A stretch of DNA of 64,000 nucleotides from Azospirillum thiophilum (GTDB lineage: Bacteria; Pseudomonadota; Alphaproteobacteria; Azospirillales; Azospirillaceae), in the NCBI RefSeq assembly GCF_001305595.1, contig NZ_CP012401.1, forward strand, positions 248,001 to 312,000, read 5' to 3'. Position numbers and translations under genes: made by a program. Under the pieces are notes generated by a model that worked only from the letters and a program-made list of their open reading frames with translations, was not told the DNA's origin and searched no databases. Of this stretch, positions 7,749-18,078 are shown one piece after another (the first letter of the stretch is position 1; each line of letters begins with the position of its first letter).

Positions 7749-9046
7749 CGCACGGCCCTCACCAGCTTGATTGCGTCACCGACCAGTCCCATCACCGAGC
7801 GGCGCTTGACGAAGGACTTCATGATCTGCTTTTCCTTCGACTTCTTGTCGACGCTGTCCACAGTGAACCAGTTGTGGGCCGCCGCTGTGATTTCATCGGG
7901 ATAGGCGCCGAAGAACTGCTTGTTGCCGTGCATGATGCCGGGCAGCTCGCGATACTTCTTCAGATCCTTCATGATGAAGCTGTCGTCGAGCTTCTTCTTG
8001 TAGGTCGCCAGATTGGCCGCGCTGAATGCCTTGCCGGCCGCCTTCAGCTCGAGCACCGTCTCCGCCGCCATCCGGCCCGAGGCCATGGCGAGGTTGGAGC
8101 CCTCGCGGTGGGCGGCGTTGTTGAAGTGGGCGGCGTCGCCGACCACCATCCAGCCGTCGCCGTAGAGCTGCGGAACCGCCTTGTAACCGCCTTCCGGGAT
8201 CATGTGGGCGGCGTATTCCTTCATCTCGGCGCCTTCGATCAGCGGCTTGATGACGGGATGCTTCTTCAGATCCTCCAGCATCTTGTAGGGCGGGCAATCG
8301 CCGTTCTTGAAGTCGGAGATCAGGCAGCCGATGCCGATCGTCAGCGATTCCTTGTTGGTGTAGAGGAAGGCGGTGCCGACCATCCCCTTGGTCACCTTGC
8401 CCATGATCTCGATGACGACGCCTTCGTCCTCCTTGACGCCGAAGCGCTGCTGGATCAGCTCCGGATCGATGAAGAGGATTTCCTTGACCGCCAGCGCCAC
8501 GTTTTCCGGCGCCGCTTCGGTCTGGAGGCCGGCGCGCTTGGCCAGCAGGGCGTTGACGCCATCGGCCATGATCACGACATCGGCGTGGATCTCGCCGCCC
8601 TCGCGGTCGGTGCGCACGCCGGTCACCTTGCCGGACGCGTCGCGGATCAGCTCGGTCACCGTGGTTTCGCAAATCTGCAGGCCGCCGACCTTGCGGATCT
8701 GCTCGCCCCACCATTTGTCGATGTTGGCGCGGATGATGGTGTAGCGGTTCGGCTTGTCGGTGTTGAAGGCTTCCGACCGGTAGTTGGTGCCGACATAGCT
8801 GTCGTCGCCCAGCAGCCAGACCCGCTGTTCGATGATGTGGCGTTCCGTCGGGCAATCCTCCCGGAAATCCGGGATGATCTTCTCCAGCTCATGCGAATAC
8901 ATGATGCCGCCCTGGACGTTCTTGGCGCCGGGATATTCGCCGCGCTCAAGTTGCAGGACCTTCAATCCCTGCTTGGCCAGCGTGTAGGTGGCGGCGTTGC
9001 CGGACGGACCGGCACCGATGACGATGGCGTCGAATTTTTCGACCAT
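7745..9046 (-). CDS. fixC: FixC electron-transfer flavoprotein-quinone oxidoreductase
   Basis: FAD protein of the ETF:quinone oxidoreductase family. In nitrogen fixers it passes the high-potential electron of the bifurcation reaction to quinone. The 433-aa protein starts MVEKFDAIVIGAGPSG, a dinucleotide-binding fold directly at the N terminus, and contains the family segment VVGDAAHFNNAAHREGSN late in the chain. The ATG at 9046 follows AGGAGCC and is 29 bp after fixB; the much longer open frame upstream is a shadow of fixB. Confidence 0.97.
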   Translation of the reverse strand: MVEKFDAIVIGAGPSGNAATYTLAKQGLKVLQLERGEYPGAKNVQGGIMYSHELEKIIPDFREDCPTERHIIEQRVWLLGDDSYVGTNYRSEAFNTDKPNRYTIIRANIDKWWGEQIRKVGGLQICETTVTELIRDASGKVTGVRTDREGGEIHADVVIMADGVNALLAKRAGLQTEAAPENVALAVKEILFIDPELIQQRFGVKEDEGVVIEIMGKVTKGMVGTAFLYTNKESLTIGIGCLISDFKNGDCPPYKMLEDLKKHPVIKPLIEGAEMKEYAAHMIPEGGYKAVPQLYGDGWMVVGDAAHFNNAAHREGSNLAMASGRMAAETVLELKAAGKAFSAANLATYKKKLDDSFIMKDLKKYRELPGIMHGNKQFFGAYPDEITAAAHNWFTVDSVDKKSKEKQIMKSFVKRRSVMGLVGDAIKLVRAVR

Positions 9047-9075
9047 GTCGACAGGCTCCTTATCGCGTCCGGCGG

Positions 9076-10155
9076 TCAGCCGGCCATGCGGTTGACGGAC
9101 AGGCGGCGGCCGAAGGCATCGGTCAGCGCCGGCAGGATCTGCAGCGCGTCGCCGACCAGCCCGAGATGGGCGAAGTCGAAGATCGTCGCGTTGGGATCGG
9201 TGTTGATCGCCAGGATCAGGTCGGACTTCTCCATGCCGACGCGATGCTGGATGGCGCCGGAGATGCCGGCGGCGATGTAGAGCTTCGGACGCACCGTCTT
9301 GCCGGTCTGCCCGACCTGACGGTCGTTGGTGGCCCAGCCGGCCTGCACCAGCGGCCGGGTCACGCCGACCTCGGCACCCAACACCTTGGCCAGATCGAAC
9401 ACCAGCTTCATGTTCTCGACCTTGCCCAGCCCCTTGCCGGCCGACACGATGATGTCGGCGAAGGCGAGCTGCGCCTCGTTCTGTTCGCGGTCGGCGATGA
9501 AGTTCAGGACCTTGGTGACGATGTCCTCTTCGCGCAGGTCGGGCTGGATCTCGATGACGCGGCCGGTGCGGGCGTCGTCGCGCCCCGGCATCGCCATGAC
9601 CCGCGGGCGCACCGTCGCCATCTGCGGCCGGTAGGCCAGCGTCTGGATGGTGCAGAGCAGCGTGCCGCCGAAGGTCGGCCGGGTGGCGGCCAGCGAGCGG
9701 TTGTCGGCGTAGATGTCCAGTTCCGTACAATCGGCGGTCAGGCCGGTCGCCAGCGTGGTGGCGATGGCGCCGGCGAGGTCACGGCCCAGCGTGGTGGCGC
9801 CCAGCAGCACGATCTCCGGCTTGTGGGTGTTCACGACGTCGGTCATGACCCGGCAATAGGGATCGGTGCGGTAGTCGGCCAGCGCCGGGTCGGTCACCTT
9901 GTAGACGATGTCGGCGCCATAGCCGATGGCGTCGCCGCAGATGCGGTTCAGGTCGGGACTTTCGGCGCCCAGAACCACGGCACCGACCTCCACCCCCAGC
10001 TTGTCGGCCAGCTTGCGGGCCTCGCCCAGCAGTTCCAGCGACACGGAGTGGACGATGCCACGCTCCTGCTCCACGATCACCCAGACGTTCTTGTAAACCT
10101 TCAGGTGTTCGGGAAGCTGGAACTTGCGGCCCTGGGGCTTGCTCGGTTCGCTCAT
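9076..10155 (-). CDS. fixB: FixB electron-transfer flavoprotein alpha subunit
   Basis: Alpha subunit of the FixAB electron-transfer flavoprotein that splits NADH electrons between quinone and ferredoxin/flavodoxin. The 359-aa protein has the ETF alpha N-terminal domain ([20 protein letters not shown]) and the C-terminal FAD domain with the signature [17 protein letters not shown]. The start ATG is at 10155, 25 bp after fixA. Co-transcribed with fixA, fixC and fixX. Confidence 0.97.
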   Translation of the reverse strand: MSEPSKPQGRKFQLPEHLKVYKNVWVIVEQERGIVHSVSLELLGEARKLADKLGVEVGAVVLGAESPDLNRICGDAIGYGADIVYKVTDPALADYRTDPYCRVMTDVVNTHKPEIVLLGATTLGRDLAGAIATTLATGLTADCTELDIYADNRSLAATRPTFGGTLLCTIQTLAYRPQMATVRPRVMAMPGRDDARTGRVIEIQPDLREEDIVTKVLNFIADREQNEAQLAFADIIVSAGKGLGKVENMKLVFDLAKVLGAEVGVTRPLVQAGWATNDRQVGQTGKTVRPKLYIAAGISGAIQHRVGMEKSDLILAINTDPNATIFDFAHLGLVGDALQILPALTDAFGRRLSVNRMAG

Positions 10156-10180
10156 CGTCGGGTCTCCCGCGGATGGATCG

Positions 10181-11032
10181 TCAAAGCCCGGCCGCGGCGC
10201 GGGCGAGCAAATCGTCGGCCAGCTTCGGCTGGGCGCCGAAGATGGCGTCGATGGCGGCGGCGGCCTGCGCATCGGGGGTGTCGGTTTCGGCCTGGATCAT
10301 CCTGGCCTTCTCGGCACGCGGCTTCGGCACGAAGACCTTCGACACCACGGTCGGCGAGCCCTTCAGGCCGACGCGGCCTTCCTCGGCGCCGGTGAAATCG
10401 CGGCTCCAGGTCTTCAGGTCGTAGCGGGCGGCGCGGAACAGATCGTCCATCTTGCCGAAGCGGATGGTGTTGGTGCCTTCCAGCATGGTGATCATGCAGG
10501 GCAGCCGGGTCTTCAGCACCTGCACGCCGCCTTCGGACCGGCGCTGCACCACGATCTCCTTCGAGGCGATGTCCAGATCCTCGATCTTCGTGATGTAGGT
10601 CAGCTGCTCGAAGCCCAGGCGGGTGGCGATGCCGGGGCCGACCTGCGCGGTGTCGCCGTCGACCGTCTGCTTGCCGCAGAAGACGATGTCGACCGGCTCC
10701 TCTTCCGCCAGCTTCTGGATGGCGGAGGTCAACGCGTAGGAGGTCGCCAGCGTGTCGGAACCGGCGAATTTGCGGTCGGTCAGCAGCACGGCGTCGTCGG
10801 CGCCGAGAGACAGCGCCTTGCGCAGCGAGGCCTCCGCCATCGGCGGTCCCATGGTCAGCACCGTGACGCGCGCGCCCACCTTGTCCTTCAGCCGCAACGC
10901 CTCTTCCAGCGAGAACAGGTCGAACGGGTTGATGATGGCCGGGACGCCCTGCCGCATGATCGTGTTGGTCACGGGATGGATGCGGATCTGGGCGCTGTCG
11001 GGCACCTGCTTGATACAGACGACGATGTGCAT
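10181..11032 (-). CDS. fixA: FixA electron-transfer flavoprotein beta subunit
   Basis: Beta subunit of the FixAB flavoprotein; in the bifurcating Fix complex it carries the NADH/flavin site. The 283-aa chain begins [18 protein letters not shown], typical for ETF beta. The ATG at 11032 is preceded by AAGGAGAACGG; the 64 extra upstream codons run through the promoter and are rejected. First gene of the operon, about 90 bp after the -24/-12 promoter at 11123-11138. Confidence 0.97.
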   Translation of the reverse strand: MHIVVCIKQVPDSAQIRIHPVTNTIMRQGVPAIINPFDLFSLEEALRLKDKVGARVTVLTMGPPMAEASLRKALSLGADDAVLLTDRKFAGSDTLATSYALTSAIQKLAEEEPVDIVFCGKQTVDGDTAQVGPGIATRLGFEQLTYITKIEDLDIASKEIVVQRRSEGGVQVLKTRLPCMITMLEGTNTIRFGKMDDLFRAARYDLKTWSRDFTGAEEGRVGLKGSPTVVSKVFVPKPRAEKARMIQAETDTPDAQAAAAIDAIFGAQPKLADDLLARAAAGL

Positions 11033-11122
11033 CCCGTTCTCCTTGACTGCCGCTGGGCTGTGCGTGTTGGGGGGCGCGTTTGGGTGGGGCACCGGCCCGG
11101 AGCCGGCGGACACCCCCATAAC

Positions 11123-11138
11123 AGCAAGCGCCGTGCCA
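11123..11138 (-). promoter_or_regulatory. Sigma-54 (-24/-12) promoter of fixABCX
   Basis: On the minus strand the sequence reads TGGCAC-GGCGC-TTGCT, a perfect RpoN promoter pointing to fixA. Transcription should start about 12 nt beyond the GC, giving a leader of roughly 80 nt. Confidence 0.9.
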
Positions 11139-11207
11139 GTCGGCGCGACGCCACCCAACAGTCTGGAATCAAACGGGAATTTCAGGAGATGCGATGCACC
11201 GCAACCT

Positions 11208-11223
11208 TGTCGCAAAGGCGACA
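11208..11223. promoter_or_regulatory. NifA upstream activator site of fixABCX
   Basis: TGTCGCAAAGGCGACA, identical base for base to the site upstream of iscN-nifUSV, about 70 bp upstream of the -24 element. It confirms fixABCX as part of the NifA regulon. It lies within 50 bp of the 3' end of the neighbouring sensor kinase gene. Confidence 0.88.
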
Positions 11224-11269
11224 AGCCGGCGGTCGTGTCGGTTTCGCTACAGCTGCCCGGCGGGAGGAT

Positions 11270-14200
11270 TCAGCCGGCTTCGATATGGGCGACGACGTAG
11301 TCCAGCTCGGCGCCGACACGGGCGACCAGGGCGGCGATGCCGTCCAGCCGGCGGTCGATCACCGCCAGTTCAACCTCGGCGGCGGCGTCGGCGAGGTCGC
11401 GGGCGCCGACGGTGCGCGAGGATCCGGCCAGCTTGTGCGCCGCCTGCCGCACCTCGTCCCAGATCTCCCCGGCCAGCGCATCGGCCAGCCAGCGATGGGA
11501 GGCGCGGTTGGAGGTGACGAACTCGCCCAGCAGATGCCGCACGAACTCCGCATCGCCGTCGAACAGCGCGGTCAGCGCCCCGATATCGAGCGGCGGCAGG
11601 TCGGCCCGCCGGATGGCGTTCTCATGAGCGGCGGCCATCGACGCATCATCCAACTGCGGATCACCCAACTTCTGATCGGCCGCAAGGGGGGCATCGTCCG
11701 GCTCCGGCTCGTCGGGCATGCCTTCCCTCAAGCCATCTTCGCCGCAGTCATCTTCGCTACAGTCAGGCGCCGGCAGGTAACGGTCGAGCACCCGGCGCAG
11801 ATCGGCAAGGCTGACCGGCTTCGCCAGCGTGCCGTCCATCCCTGCGGACAGGCACCGCTGCGCCTCGTTCTCCGTCGCGTTGGCGGTGATCGCGACGATG
11901 GGAAGCCGCGTGCCGTCGCCGGCCGCCACCTCCGCTGCTCGGATGCTGTGGGCCAGTTCGATACCGTCCATCTCCGGCATCTGGCAGTCGGTCAGCAGCA
12001 GGCCGTGTCCGCCGGCCCGCCACAGCGCCAGCGCCTGGACACCATCCTCCGCCGTCTCCATCGCATGGCCAAGCAGGGTCAGCTGACGCTGGATGACCTG
12101 CCGGTTGGTCGGATGATCCTCCGCCACCAGGATCAGGCGGCCCCTGGCCCGCGCCTCCTCCACGGATGGCAGGCGGCGCCGGCCGGCGGCGGGGGCTGCG
12201 GGTTCGGGGGCCGGAGCGGGATCGATGCGGCCGCCCTCCCCCGCCCGCCCGGCGGCAGTCAGAACGGCACGCACTAGCCCGGCACGCCGCACCGGTCGGC
12301 TGAGAGACACCGTCCTCGCATCCTCCGTCGCATCGCCGCCATTCACCGTGCCGCCGATCAGCACCCGCCCGCGCACCCGCCCTCGCGGGTCGCCGTCCAG
12401 AGCCGCGAGATCGGTGCCCATGGTGGAGACCAGCACGTCGCAGGCGGCGTTCGGCAGCAGGATGCGGAGCGCCGCGTCGCCGTCCACCGCCTCGGCCACC
12501 TGGGCGCCGTCGCTGTTCAGGTAACGGGCAAGGAAGCCGCGCTCCTCCGCGTCCGCCACCAGCAGCAGGACGGTCACGCCCTGCAGCGGCACCCATGCCG
12601 CCCCGGCGACGGACTCAGCCTCGACCGGGACCAGATCGGCGGTGAAGGTGAACCAGAAGGTGGAGCCGGCATCCAGCCCGCTGGTGACGCCGATGTCGCC
12701 GCCCATCAGCTCGGCCAGCCGCCGGCAGATCGACAGCCCCAGCCCGGTGCCGCCGAAACGCCGGGTGGTCGACGCCTCGGCCTGGGTGAAGGGGCGGAAC
12801 AGGCGGATCTGGTTTTCCGCCGAGATGCCGATTCCGGTGTCCGTCACCGCCATCCGGATGGTGACGCGGTCGCCGTCGAAACGCGCCAGTCCCACCCGCA
12901 CGGTCACCGAACCGGACTGGGTGAACTTCACCGCGTTGCCGACCAGATTGACCAGGACCTGCCGGATGCGCACCGGGTCGCCCAGCACCGCCGCCGGCAG
13001 GTCGGGATCGACATAGGTGACCAGCGACAGCCCCTTGGCCCGCGCAGCCGGAGCCAGCGTGTCGGCCACCCCCTCCACAACGCCCGCCAGCGAGACCGGC
13101 ACCCGCTCCAGATCCAGCCGTCCGGCCTCGATCTTCGAAAAATCGAGGATGTCGTTGATGATGGTCAGCAGCGCACCAGCCGAGTCCCGCACAACGCCGA
13201 CCAGCTCGCGCTGGTCGCCGGTCAGGCTGGTGTGCTCCAGCAGTTCCAGCATGCCCTGGATGCCGTTCATCGGCGTGCGGATTTCGTGGCTCATGGTCGC
13301 CAGGAACAGCGATTTCGCCTGGTTGGCCGCTTCCGCCTCCCGCCGCGCCGCCTCCGCCGCCTCGCGCGCCGCCACCAGATCGCGGGTGCGGTCGGCGACC
13401 TGGCGCTCCAGGCTGCGGTTCAGCTCCGTCAGTTCCTCGTAGAGATGCGCATTGTCGAATCCGATGGCAACCTTGGCGCAGAACACTTCCAGCAGCCGGC
13501 GCTCGTCGGCGGTCGGCGCGCGGCCATGGCCCAGATAGACCACGGTGTCGTGACGCCGGGTGGCGGAGCGGAAAACCAGCACGCTGTGCCCGCGTTCGTA
13601 GCGGTTGCGGCCATCGGCCAGCGCCGCCGTCACCGCCTGCACCGCCTCGGCCGGCAGGGCCAGGACCAGCGGCGTCCCCTCCATCCCGGCATGGCGGCCG
13701 GCGCCGCCCAGCACCAGCGGCTCGGCCGGCTGCTGTCCGTCGCACAGACGGCCGACCAGCGCCACCCCGTCGCCCGGCGGACAGACGCCGACGATCTGCG
13801 CCACGGCACGGCGCATGAACTCCACCATCGTCCGCTTGCCGAGCAGGGCGGAGGAGGCGTCCAGGATGCGCTCCAGCCCCTCGCGGTGATCCTCGATCGC
13901 GGTGATGTCCTGGTAGCCGCGCAGCGCCGCAACGACGGAGGTGAACAGCTTCTGCGCCGTCAGCTCGGTCTTCGACTTGTAGTCGTTGATGTCGTAGCTG
14001 AGGATGACGTCGCGTTCCGGCGCCTGCCCCGGCTGGCCGGTGCGCAGGATGATGCGGACGCGGCGGTTGTCCAGCTCGCTGCGGATGTAGCGGACCAGCC
14101 GCAAACCGGCATCGTCGGATTCCATCACGACGTCGAGCAGGATCACCGCGATGGCCGGGTTGTCGCGCAGCACCCTGCGGGCCTCCGCCGCGGTGGCGGC

Positions 14201-14380
14201 CGAGAGGAACTGCGCCGGACGGCCTTCGAAGGCGAAGCCGCGCAGCACCATCTTGGTGGTGGCGTGGATGGCCGGGTCGTCGTCGACGATCAGGATCAGC
14301 CAGGGTTCGGCCGGTTCGGCAGCCTCCGCCACCGCTTCGGCCGCAGGCTCCTCCTCCGCGAACAGGAATTCGTCGCTCAT
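11270..14380 (-). CDS. Hybrid sensor histidine kinase, REC-DUF3369-HisKA-HATPase-REC-HPt
   Basis: Large cytoplasmic signalling kinase of 1036 aa without membrane segments. Order seen: N-terminal receiver with D83 in ILLDVVMES; a DUF3369-like sensory region (about 155-310); a coiled coil (about 312-355); HisKA with H365 in [13 protein letters not shown]; HATPase with N-box [11 protein letters not shown] and DTGIGIS; a degenerate receiver-like stretch; a second true receiver ([21 protein letters not shown]); and an HPt domain with histidine in [12 protein letters not shown]. It therefore holds a whole phosphorelay and likely passes phosphate to a separate regulator. The start may be the ATG at 14380 or the preceding GTG at 14383 after AAGGGACC. 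Its input signal is unknown. Confidence 0.93.
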   Translation of the reverse strand: MSDEFLFAEEEPAAEAVAEAAEPAEPWLILIVDDDPAIHATTKMVLRGFAFEGRPAQFLSAATAAEARRVLRDNPAIAVILLDVVMESDDAGLRLVRYIRSELDNRRVRIILRTGQPGQAPERDVILSYDINDYKSKTELTAQKLFTSVVAALRGYQDITAIEDHREGLERILDASSALLGKRTMVEFMRRAVAQIVGVCPPGDGVALVGRLCDGQQPAEPLVLGGAGRHAGMEGTPLVLALPAEAVQAVTAALADGRNRYERGHSVLVFRSATRRHDTVVYLGHGRAPTADERRLLEVFCAKVAIGFDNAHLYEELTELNRSLERQVADRTRDLVAAREAAEAARREAEAANQAKSLFLATMSHEIRTPMNGIQGMLELLEHTSLTGDQRELVGVVRDSAGALLTIINDILDFSKIEAGRLDLERVPVSLAGVVEGVADTLAPAARAKGLSLVTYVDPDLPAAVLGDPVRIRQVLVNLVGNAVKFTQSGSVTVRVGLARFDGDRVTIRMAVTDTGIGISAENQIRLFRPFTQAEASTTRRFGGTGLGLSICRRLAELMGGDIGVTSGLDAGSTFWFTFTADLVPVEAESVAGAAWVPLQGVTVLLLVADAEERGFLARYLNSDGAQVAEAVDGDAALRILLPNAACDVLVSTMGTDLAALDGDPRGRVRGRVLIGGTVNGGDATEDARTVSLSRPVRRAGLVRAVLTAAGRAGEGGRIDPAPAPEPAAPAAGRRRLPSVEEARARGRLILVAEDHPTNRQVIQRQLTLLGHAMETAEDGVQALALWRAGGHGLLLTDCQMPEMDGIELAHSIRAAEVAAGDGTRLPIVAITANATENEAQRCLSAGMDGTLAKPVSLADLRRVLDRYLPAPDCSEDDCGEDGLREGMPDEPEPDDAPLAADQKLGDPQLDDASMAAAHENAIRRADLPPLDIGALTALFDGDAEFVRHLLGEFVTSNRASHRWLADALAGEIWDEVRQAAHKLAGSSRTVGARDLADAAAEVELAVIDRRLDGIAALVARVGAELDYVVAHIEAG

Positions 14381-14571
14381 CACGGTCCCTTGGCGCGTTT
14401 GACGCGCGTCTTTCCACCCCGGCGAGCGTTGACCTTACCATAGGTGCCGGAATGCCCGCCAGTTCGGGAGGACGGGTTCGTGACGGCACCTCCGATCTTG
14501 CGGAAAGGGTGGATTTGCGCAGCCGCAACCGCCATGGTGGCGCCGTTTTCCACCCCGGCGCCCGTGTCCCG

Positions 14572-15417
14572 ATGAACCTGCTTGCCTGCATCCATGACAA
14601 GGCCCCGCTGATCGAGGCGCGGGATCCCGACCTGGGCGACCTGTTCCCGCCGGGCTTCCTCGACCTGTACGAGGTGCACAGCTACCGCAACGCCGCCCGC
14701 ATCCTGGCCCATGCCTGCACCGCCGAGTTCCGCGAGATCACCGAAAGGCTGATGGAGTTCCGCATCCGCACCGAGGACATCGTCGCGTCGGGCGGGAACA
14801 AGTCGCAGATCGCCAAGACGATGGAGCGGATGCTGAATCCGCTGGGCTGGAACGAGACGCGCATCCGCGGCGACCTGTTCATCACCAAGATGATCGTGAC
14901 GCACGAAGAAAAACGCCGCGTCGCCGGCAAGAACCGCGGCCAGACGGTGACCGAGCAGCGCCAGCGCGAGGAGCTGTACAAGGTCAACGGCTTCATCGAC
15001 GGGCACAAGATCGACTTCGTGAAGGGGCGCGTGTCCTTCGACCTGGAATGGAACAGCAAGGACCAGACCTTCGACCGCGATCTCTACGCCGCCCGCACCT
15101 TCTACGAGTGCGGCATCATCAGCGCCGGCGTCCTGCTGACCCGCAGCGCCGAGCTGATCCCGCTGTTCACCGAGGTGGCGCGGCGGGTGGAGATGAAGAA
15201 TTTCCAGAACAAGTACGGCGCCAGCACCACCTGGATGAAGAAGCTGCTGTACCGGCTGGATGCCGGCCGCGGCGGCGGCTGCCCGGTGCTGGCGCTGGGC
15301 ATCCGTCCGGCGCTGGTGTCGGATTTCGAGGAGTGGAAGGACAATCACCCAGTGGTCCGCCAGGCCGTCACCTTCGACGTCGACACCGGGACGGAGGATG
15401 AGGAGGATCTGTGGTGA
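14572..15417 (+). CDS. BglII/BstYI-family type II restriction endonuclease, solitary
   Basis: Resembles the BglII/BstYI family of type II endonucleases that cut GATC-centred hexamers. In the 281-aa form the catalytic-core pattern is visible: HKIDFVKGRVSFDLEWNSKD with acidic D and E followed by FDRDLYAARTF, typical of this family. A longer frame from an ATG at 14452 exists; neither start has a clear ribosome-binding site, and 14572 is chosen because family-like sequence starts there (MNLLACIHDKAPLIEARD). Neighbours are a kinase and an amino-acid exporter; no DNA methyltransferase lies anywhere in the window, so the protective partner is either distant or absent. The family assignment is from motif recognition. 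Confidence 0.75.
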   Translation: MNLLACIHDKAPLIEARDPDLGDLFPPGFLDLYEVHSYRNAARILAHACTAEFREITERLMEFRIRTEDIVASGGNKSQIAKTMERMLNPLGWNETRIRGDLFITKMIVTHEEKRRVAGKNRGQTVTEQRQREELYKVNGFIDGHKIDFVKGRVSFDLEWNSKDQTFDRDLYAARTFYECGIISAGVLLTRSAELIPLFTEVARRVEMKNFQNKYGASTTWMKKLLYRLDAGRGGGCPVLALGIRPALVSDFEEWKDNHPVVRQAVTFDVDTGTEDEEDLW

Positions 15418-15462
15418 GCCCGCTCGCCCAATCCCCCTCGCCCAATCCCCTATGCCGGTCCC

Positions 15463-16125
15463 TTATGCGAACTTGCGGTCCGTCAGCAGCAGCCGCAACG
15501 CGAAGCCGAGGAACAGCACCCCGGCAACGGCGTCGAGCGCAGTGCGCACCCGCGGACTGGCGAGCACGCGGCGGGCGGCCCCGGCACTGAGGGCGGCGAT
15601 GCCGACCAGATAGACGCCTCCGGCCACCGAGATGATGTTGCCGAGGATGAAGGTCTGCAAGGCGACATGGCCCAGCGCCGGGGCGATGAATTGCGGCACG
15701 AAGGCCAGCTGGAACAGGATGACCTTCGGGTTCAGCAGGTTGGTGGCCAGCGCCTGGACGAACACCCGCCCGGCCGGGGCCGGGGCCGGAACCGCCGCCA
15801 CGGCATCCGCCGGCCGGCCGCGGCTGGCCCAGACGCTCCACAGCGACCGCAGGCCGATCCAGGCCAGATAGGCGCCGCCGGCATAGCGCAGCAGGTCGAA
15901 CAGGGCGGACGACGCCGCGATCAGGGCGGAGATGCCGGCGGCGGCCAGCAGCGAATGGACGGTGTTGCCGACGCAGATGCCCAGGGTCGCAACCACCCCG
16001 GCCTGCCGCCCGTCGGCGATGCTGCGGGTCAGCACCAGCAGCGAATCCGGTCCCGGCGCCAGGATCAGCACGCAGACGGCGACCAGATAGAGTTGCAGCA
16101 GATGGGGGTCGAGCGGCAGCGGCAT
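15463..16125 (-). CDS. LysE/RhtB-family amino-acid exporter
   Basis: Inner-membrane exporter, 220 aa, about six hydrophobic helices. The N-terminal signature CVLILAPGPDSLLVLTRS is that of the RhtB/LysE superfamily, which exports homoserine, threonine and similar amino acids; the actual substrate cannot be read from the sequence. It lies 40 bp downstream of the lauroyltransferase-like gene on the same strand and may be read from the lpxK transcript. A second family member is at 20198-20830. Confidence 0.88.
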   Translation of the reverse strand: MPLPLDPHLLQLYLVAVCVLILAPGPDSLLVLTRSIADGRQAGVVATLGICVGNTVHSLLAAAGISALIAASSALFDLLRYAGGAYLAWIGLRSLWSVWASRGRPADAVAAVPAPAPAGRVFVQALATNLLNPKVILFQLAFVPQFIAPALGHVALQTFILGNIISVAGGVYLVGIAALSAGAARRVLASPRVRTALDAVAGVLFLGFALRLLLTDRKFA

Positions 16126-16165
16126 CGCAGGCGGACCTTCGGATGAACGGTGGAGCGGTAAGGCG

Positions 16166-17062
16166 TCAGTCGGGCCAGCGGCGATGAATCCAAAGCCATT
16201 GCGCCGGCCTTTCGCGGATCCAATCCTCCAGCAGACGGTTCAGCCGTTCCATCACAATCCGCGCATCGGCGTTGCGGTCTCCGCTGGTCGGGTATGCCTC
16301 CGGCGGCAGGATGGTGTAGCGGAAACGGGCGCCCTCCAGCCGCTCGGTCCGGGCTGCGCACAGTGGCAGCTTCAGCTTCATGCCAAGGAGGGCGGCCGCC
16401 GGCGCGGTCATCGCATCACGGCCGAAGAAGGGGATCGGGATGCCGTCGTTCATCTTCTGGTCGATCAGCATGCCGACATGGCCGCCCTTCGACAGGTATC
16501 GCAACAGGAGGCGGGCACCGTCCGGCCCCTTCGGGATATGGGTGTCGGTCGCGGCCCCGCGCAGCTTCACCAGCAATTTGCCGACGATCGGGTTGTTGGG
16601 CGCCCGGTAGACCACCCCCACCTCCAGCCCATTCAGGCGGGCGATGACGGACTGCACCTCCCAGTTGGCGAGATGGCCGGAAACCACGATGCCGGCACGC
16701 CCATCCTCGCGCAACGCGTCGACATGCTCGATGCCGATCACCTCCACCCGTTCGCGGCCGATCTGCTCCAGATGCGGATATTCGGCGACGGTACGGCCGA
16801 GATTGTCCCACATGTCCTGCAGGATCGCGTCGATCTCCGCCTTCGGCTTCTCAGGAAAGACACGGGTCAGGTTACGGCGGGCACGGGCGTCGCCGGGCAG
16901 CCACGGCCCCACCGTCCGCGCGATCCGTCCGCCCAGCGCCGACGCGCGGTCGAGCGGCAGCGCCCGGAACAGAGCATTGACGCCATGGATCAGCATCCCT
17001 TCCAGCGGATAGCCGACATGGCGGGTCAGCCATTGCCGGAACGGGCTACGCGGCTTCGCCAT
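16166..17062 (-). CDS. Lipid A late acyltransferase (LpxL/HtrB family)
   Basis: Adds a secondary acyl chain to Kdo-lipid A at the inner membrane. The 298-aa protein has the HX4E catalytic motif, H130 to E135 in SGHLANWE, a nearby RAPNNP and a C-terminal RPAQWLWIHRRWPD as in LpxL/LpxM enzymes. Its start overlaps the end of lpxK by 17 bp, so the two are translationally coupled. The order waaA-lpxK-this gene makes a lipid A-Kdo operon. Which acyl chain it transfers is not evident. Confidence 0.9.
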   Translation of the reverse strand: MAKPRSPFRQWLTRHVGYPLEGMLIHGVNALFRALPLDRASALGGRIARTVGPWLPGDARARRNLTRVFPEKPKAEIDAILQDMWDNLGRTVAEYPHLEQIGRERVEVIGIEHVDALREDGRAGIVVSGHLANWEVQSVIARLNGLEVGVVYRAPNNPIVGKLLVKLRGAATDTHIPKGPDGARLLLRYLSKGGHVGMLIDQKMNDGIPIPFFGRDAMTAPAAALLGMKLKLPLCAARTERLEGARFRYTILPPEAYPTSGDRNADARIVMERLNRLLEDWIRERPAQWLWIHRRWPD

Positions 17063-18050
17063 CGGGCTTTCCTCTCAGCAGCAACGGGTCCAGCAGGGCG
17101 GCCAGCACCTCCGCCCCTTCCGGTGCCCAGCGCACCGACACCGGCAGGACGCGCACCTGTCCCCGCAGGTCCGGCGGCAGCCGCACGGCGTCCTTGGCGG
17201 TGGTGACGGGCAGAGCCCCCAGCGCGGCGGCACGGTCGATCAGGGCCGCGACCTCGGCCGGACGATAGGGATGATGGTCGGCAAAGGACACCCGCTCCAC
17301 CACGCGGGCGCCGAGCGCCTCCAGCGTCGCGAAGAACTTCTCCGGCCTGCCGATGCCGGCGAAGGCCAGCACCTCGTGGCCGGCCAGCCCGGCGGCGGCC
17401 TGCGGATCGGGCTCCAGCCTGCCATGCAGCACGGGACGCCCGCCGGCCAGCGCCGCCAGCCCGTGGCGGTCCTCGCCCAGGATCACCAGCGCGTCGGCGC
17501 GGGCCAGCCCGTCGGCCACCCGTTCGCGCAAGGGCCCTGCCGGCACCAGCCGGCCGTTGCCGAAGCCGACGGCGCCATCGGCGACGATCAACGCCAGATC
17601 CTTGTGCAGCGCCGGATTCTGGAAGCCGTCGTCCATCACGATGATCCCGGCCCCGGCAGCCACCGCCCGCTCAGCCCCCGCCACACGGTCGCGCGCCACC
17701 CAGCAGGGGGCGGCTTCAGCCAGCAGCAGCGCCTCGTCACCGACATCGGCCGGGGTGTGTCGGGCCGGCTCGACCGGCAGGGGGCCGGCCTGCCGCCCGC
17801 CATGGCCGCGGGTCAGGGCATGGACGCGGACGCCGCGGTCGCGCAGCGCGGCGATCAGCGCCAGCCCGACCGGCGTCTTGCCGGCGCCGCCCGCCACCAG
17901 ATTGCCGACGCAGACGACCGGCGCCCCGACCCGGCGCGGCACCGTTCCGGCGATCCGCCGCCGTCCCGCCAGCCCATAGAGCGCCCCCAGCGGCGCCAGC
18001 AGGGCCGAGGCGAGGCCGGGCGGCCGATACCAGAAGGCGGGGGTCTTCAC
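17046..18050 (-). CDS. lpxK: LpxK tetraacyldisaccharide 4'-kinase
   Basis: Phosphorylates the 4' position of the lipid A disaccharide at the inner face of the cytoplasmic membrane. The 334-aa protein has an N-terminal amphipathic part (FWYRPPGLASALLAPLG), the P-loop at residues 49-60 (GNLVAGGAGKTP) and the conserved ALTRGHGG and VMDDGFQNPAL segments. It overlaps the following acyltransferase gene by 17 bp and starts 28 bp after waaA. Confidence 0.96.
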   Translation of the reverse strand: MKTPAFWYRPPGLASALLAPLGALYGLAGRRRIAGTVPRRVGAPVVCVGNLVAGGAGKTPVGLALIAALRDRGVRVHALTRGHGGRQAGPLPVEPARHTPADVGDEALLLAEAAPCWVARDRVAGAERAVAAGAGIIVMDDGFQNPALHKDLALIVADGAVGFGNGRLVPAGPLRERVADGLARADALVILGEDRHGLAALAGGRPVLHGRLEPDPQAAAGLAGHEVLAFAGIGRPEKFFATLEALGARVVERVSFADHHPYRPAEVAALIDRAAALGALPVTTAKDAVRLPPDLRGQVRVLPVSVRWAPEGAEVLAALLDPLLLRGKPDGEAA

Positions 18051-18078
18051 GGCGACGTCTTCACAGGCAAGGCTTCCC

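Noticed and set aside
10124..12277. 717-codon open frame on the plus strand across fixA and the kinase end
   Set aside because: It is the antisense shadow of fixA, the promoter region and the kinase gene in GC-rich DNA; composition is dominated by Gly/Arg/His/Gln and no domain is recognisable.
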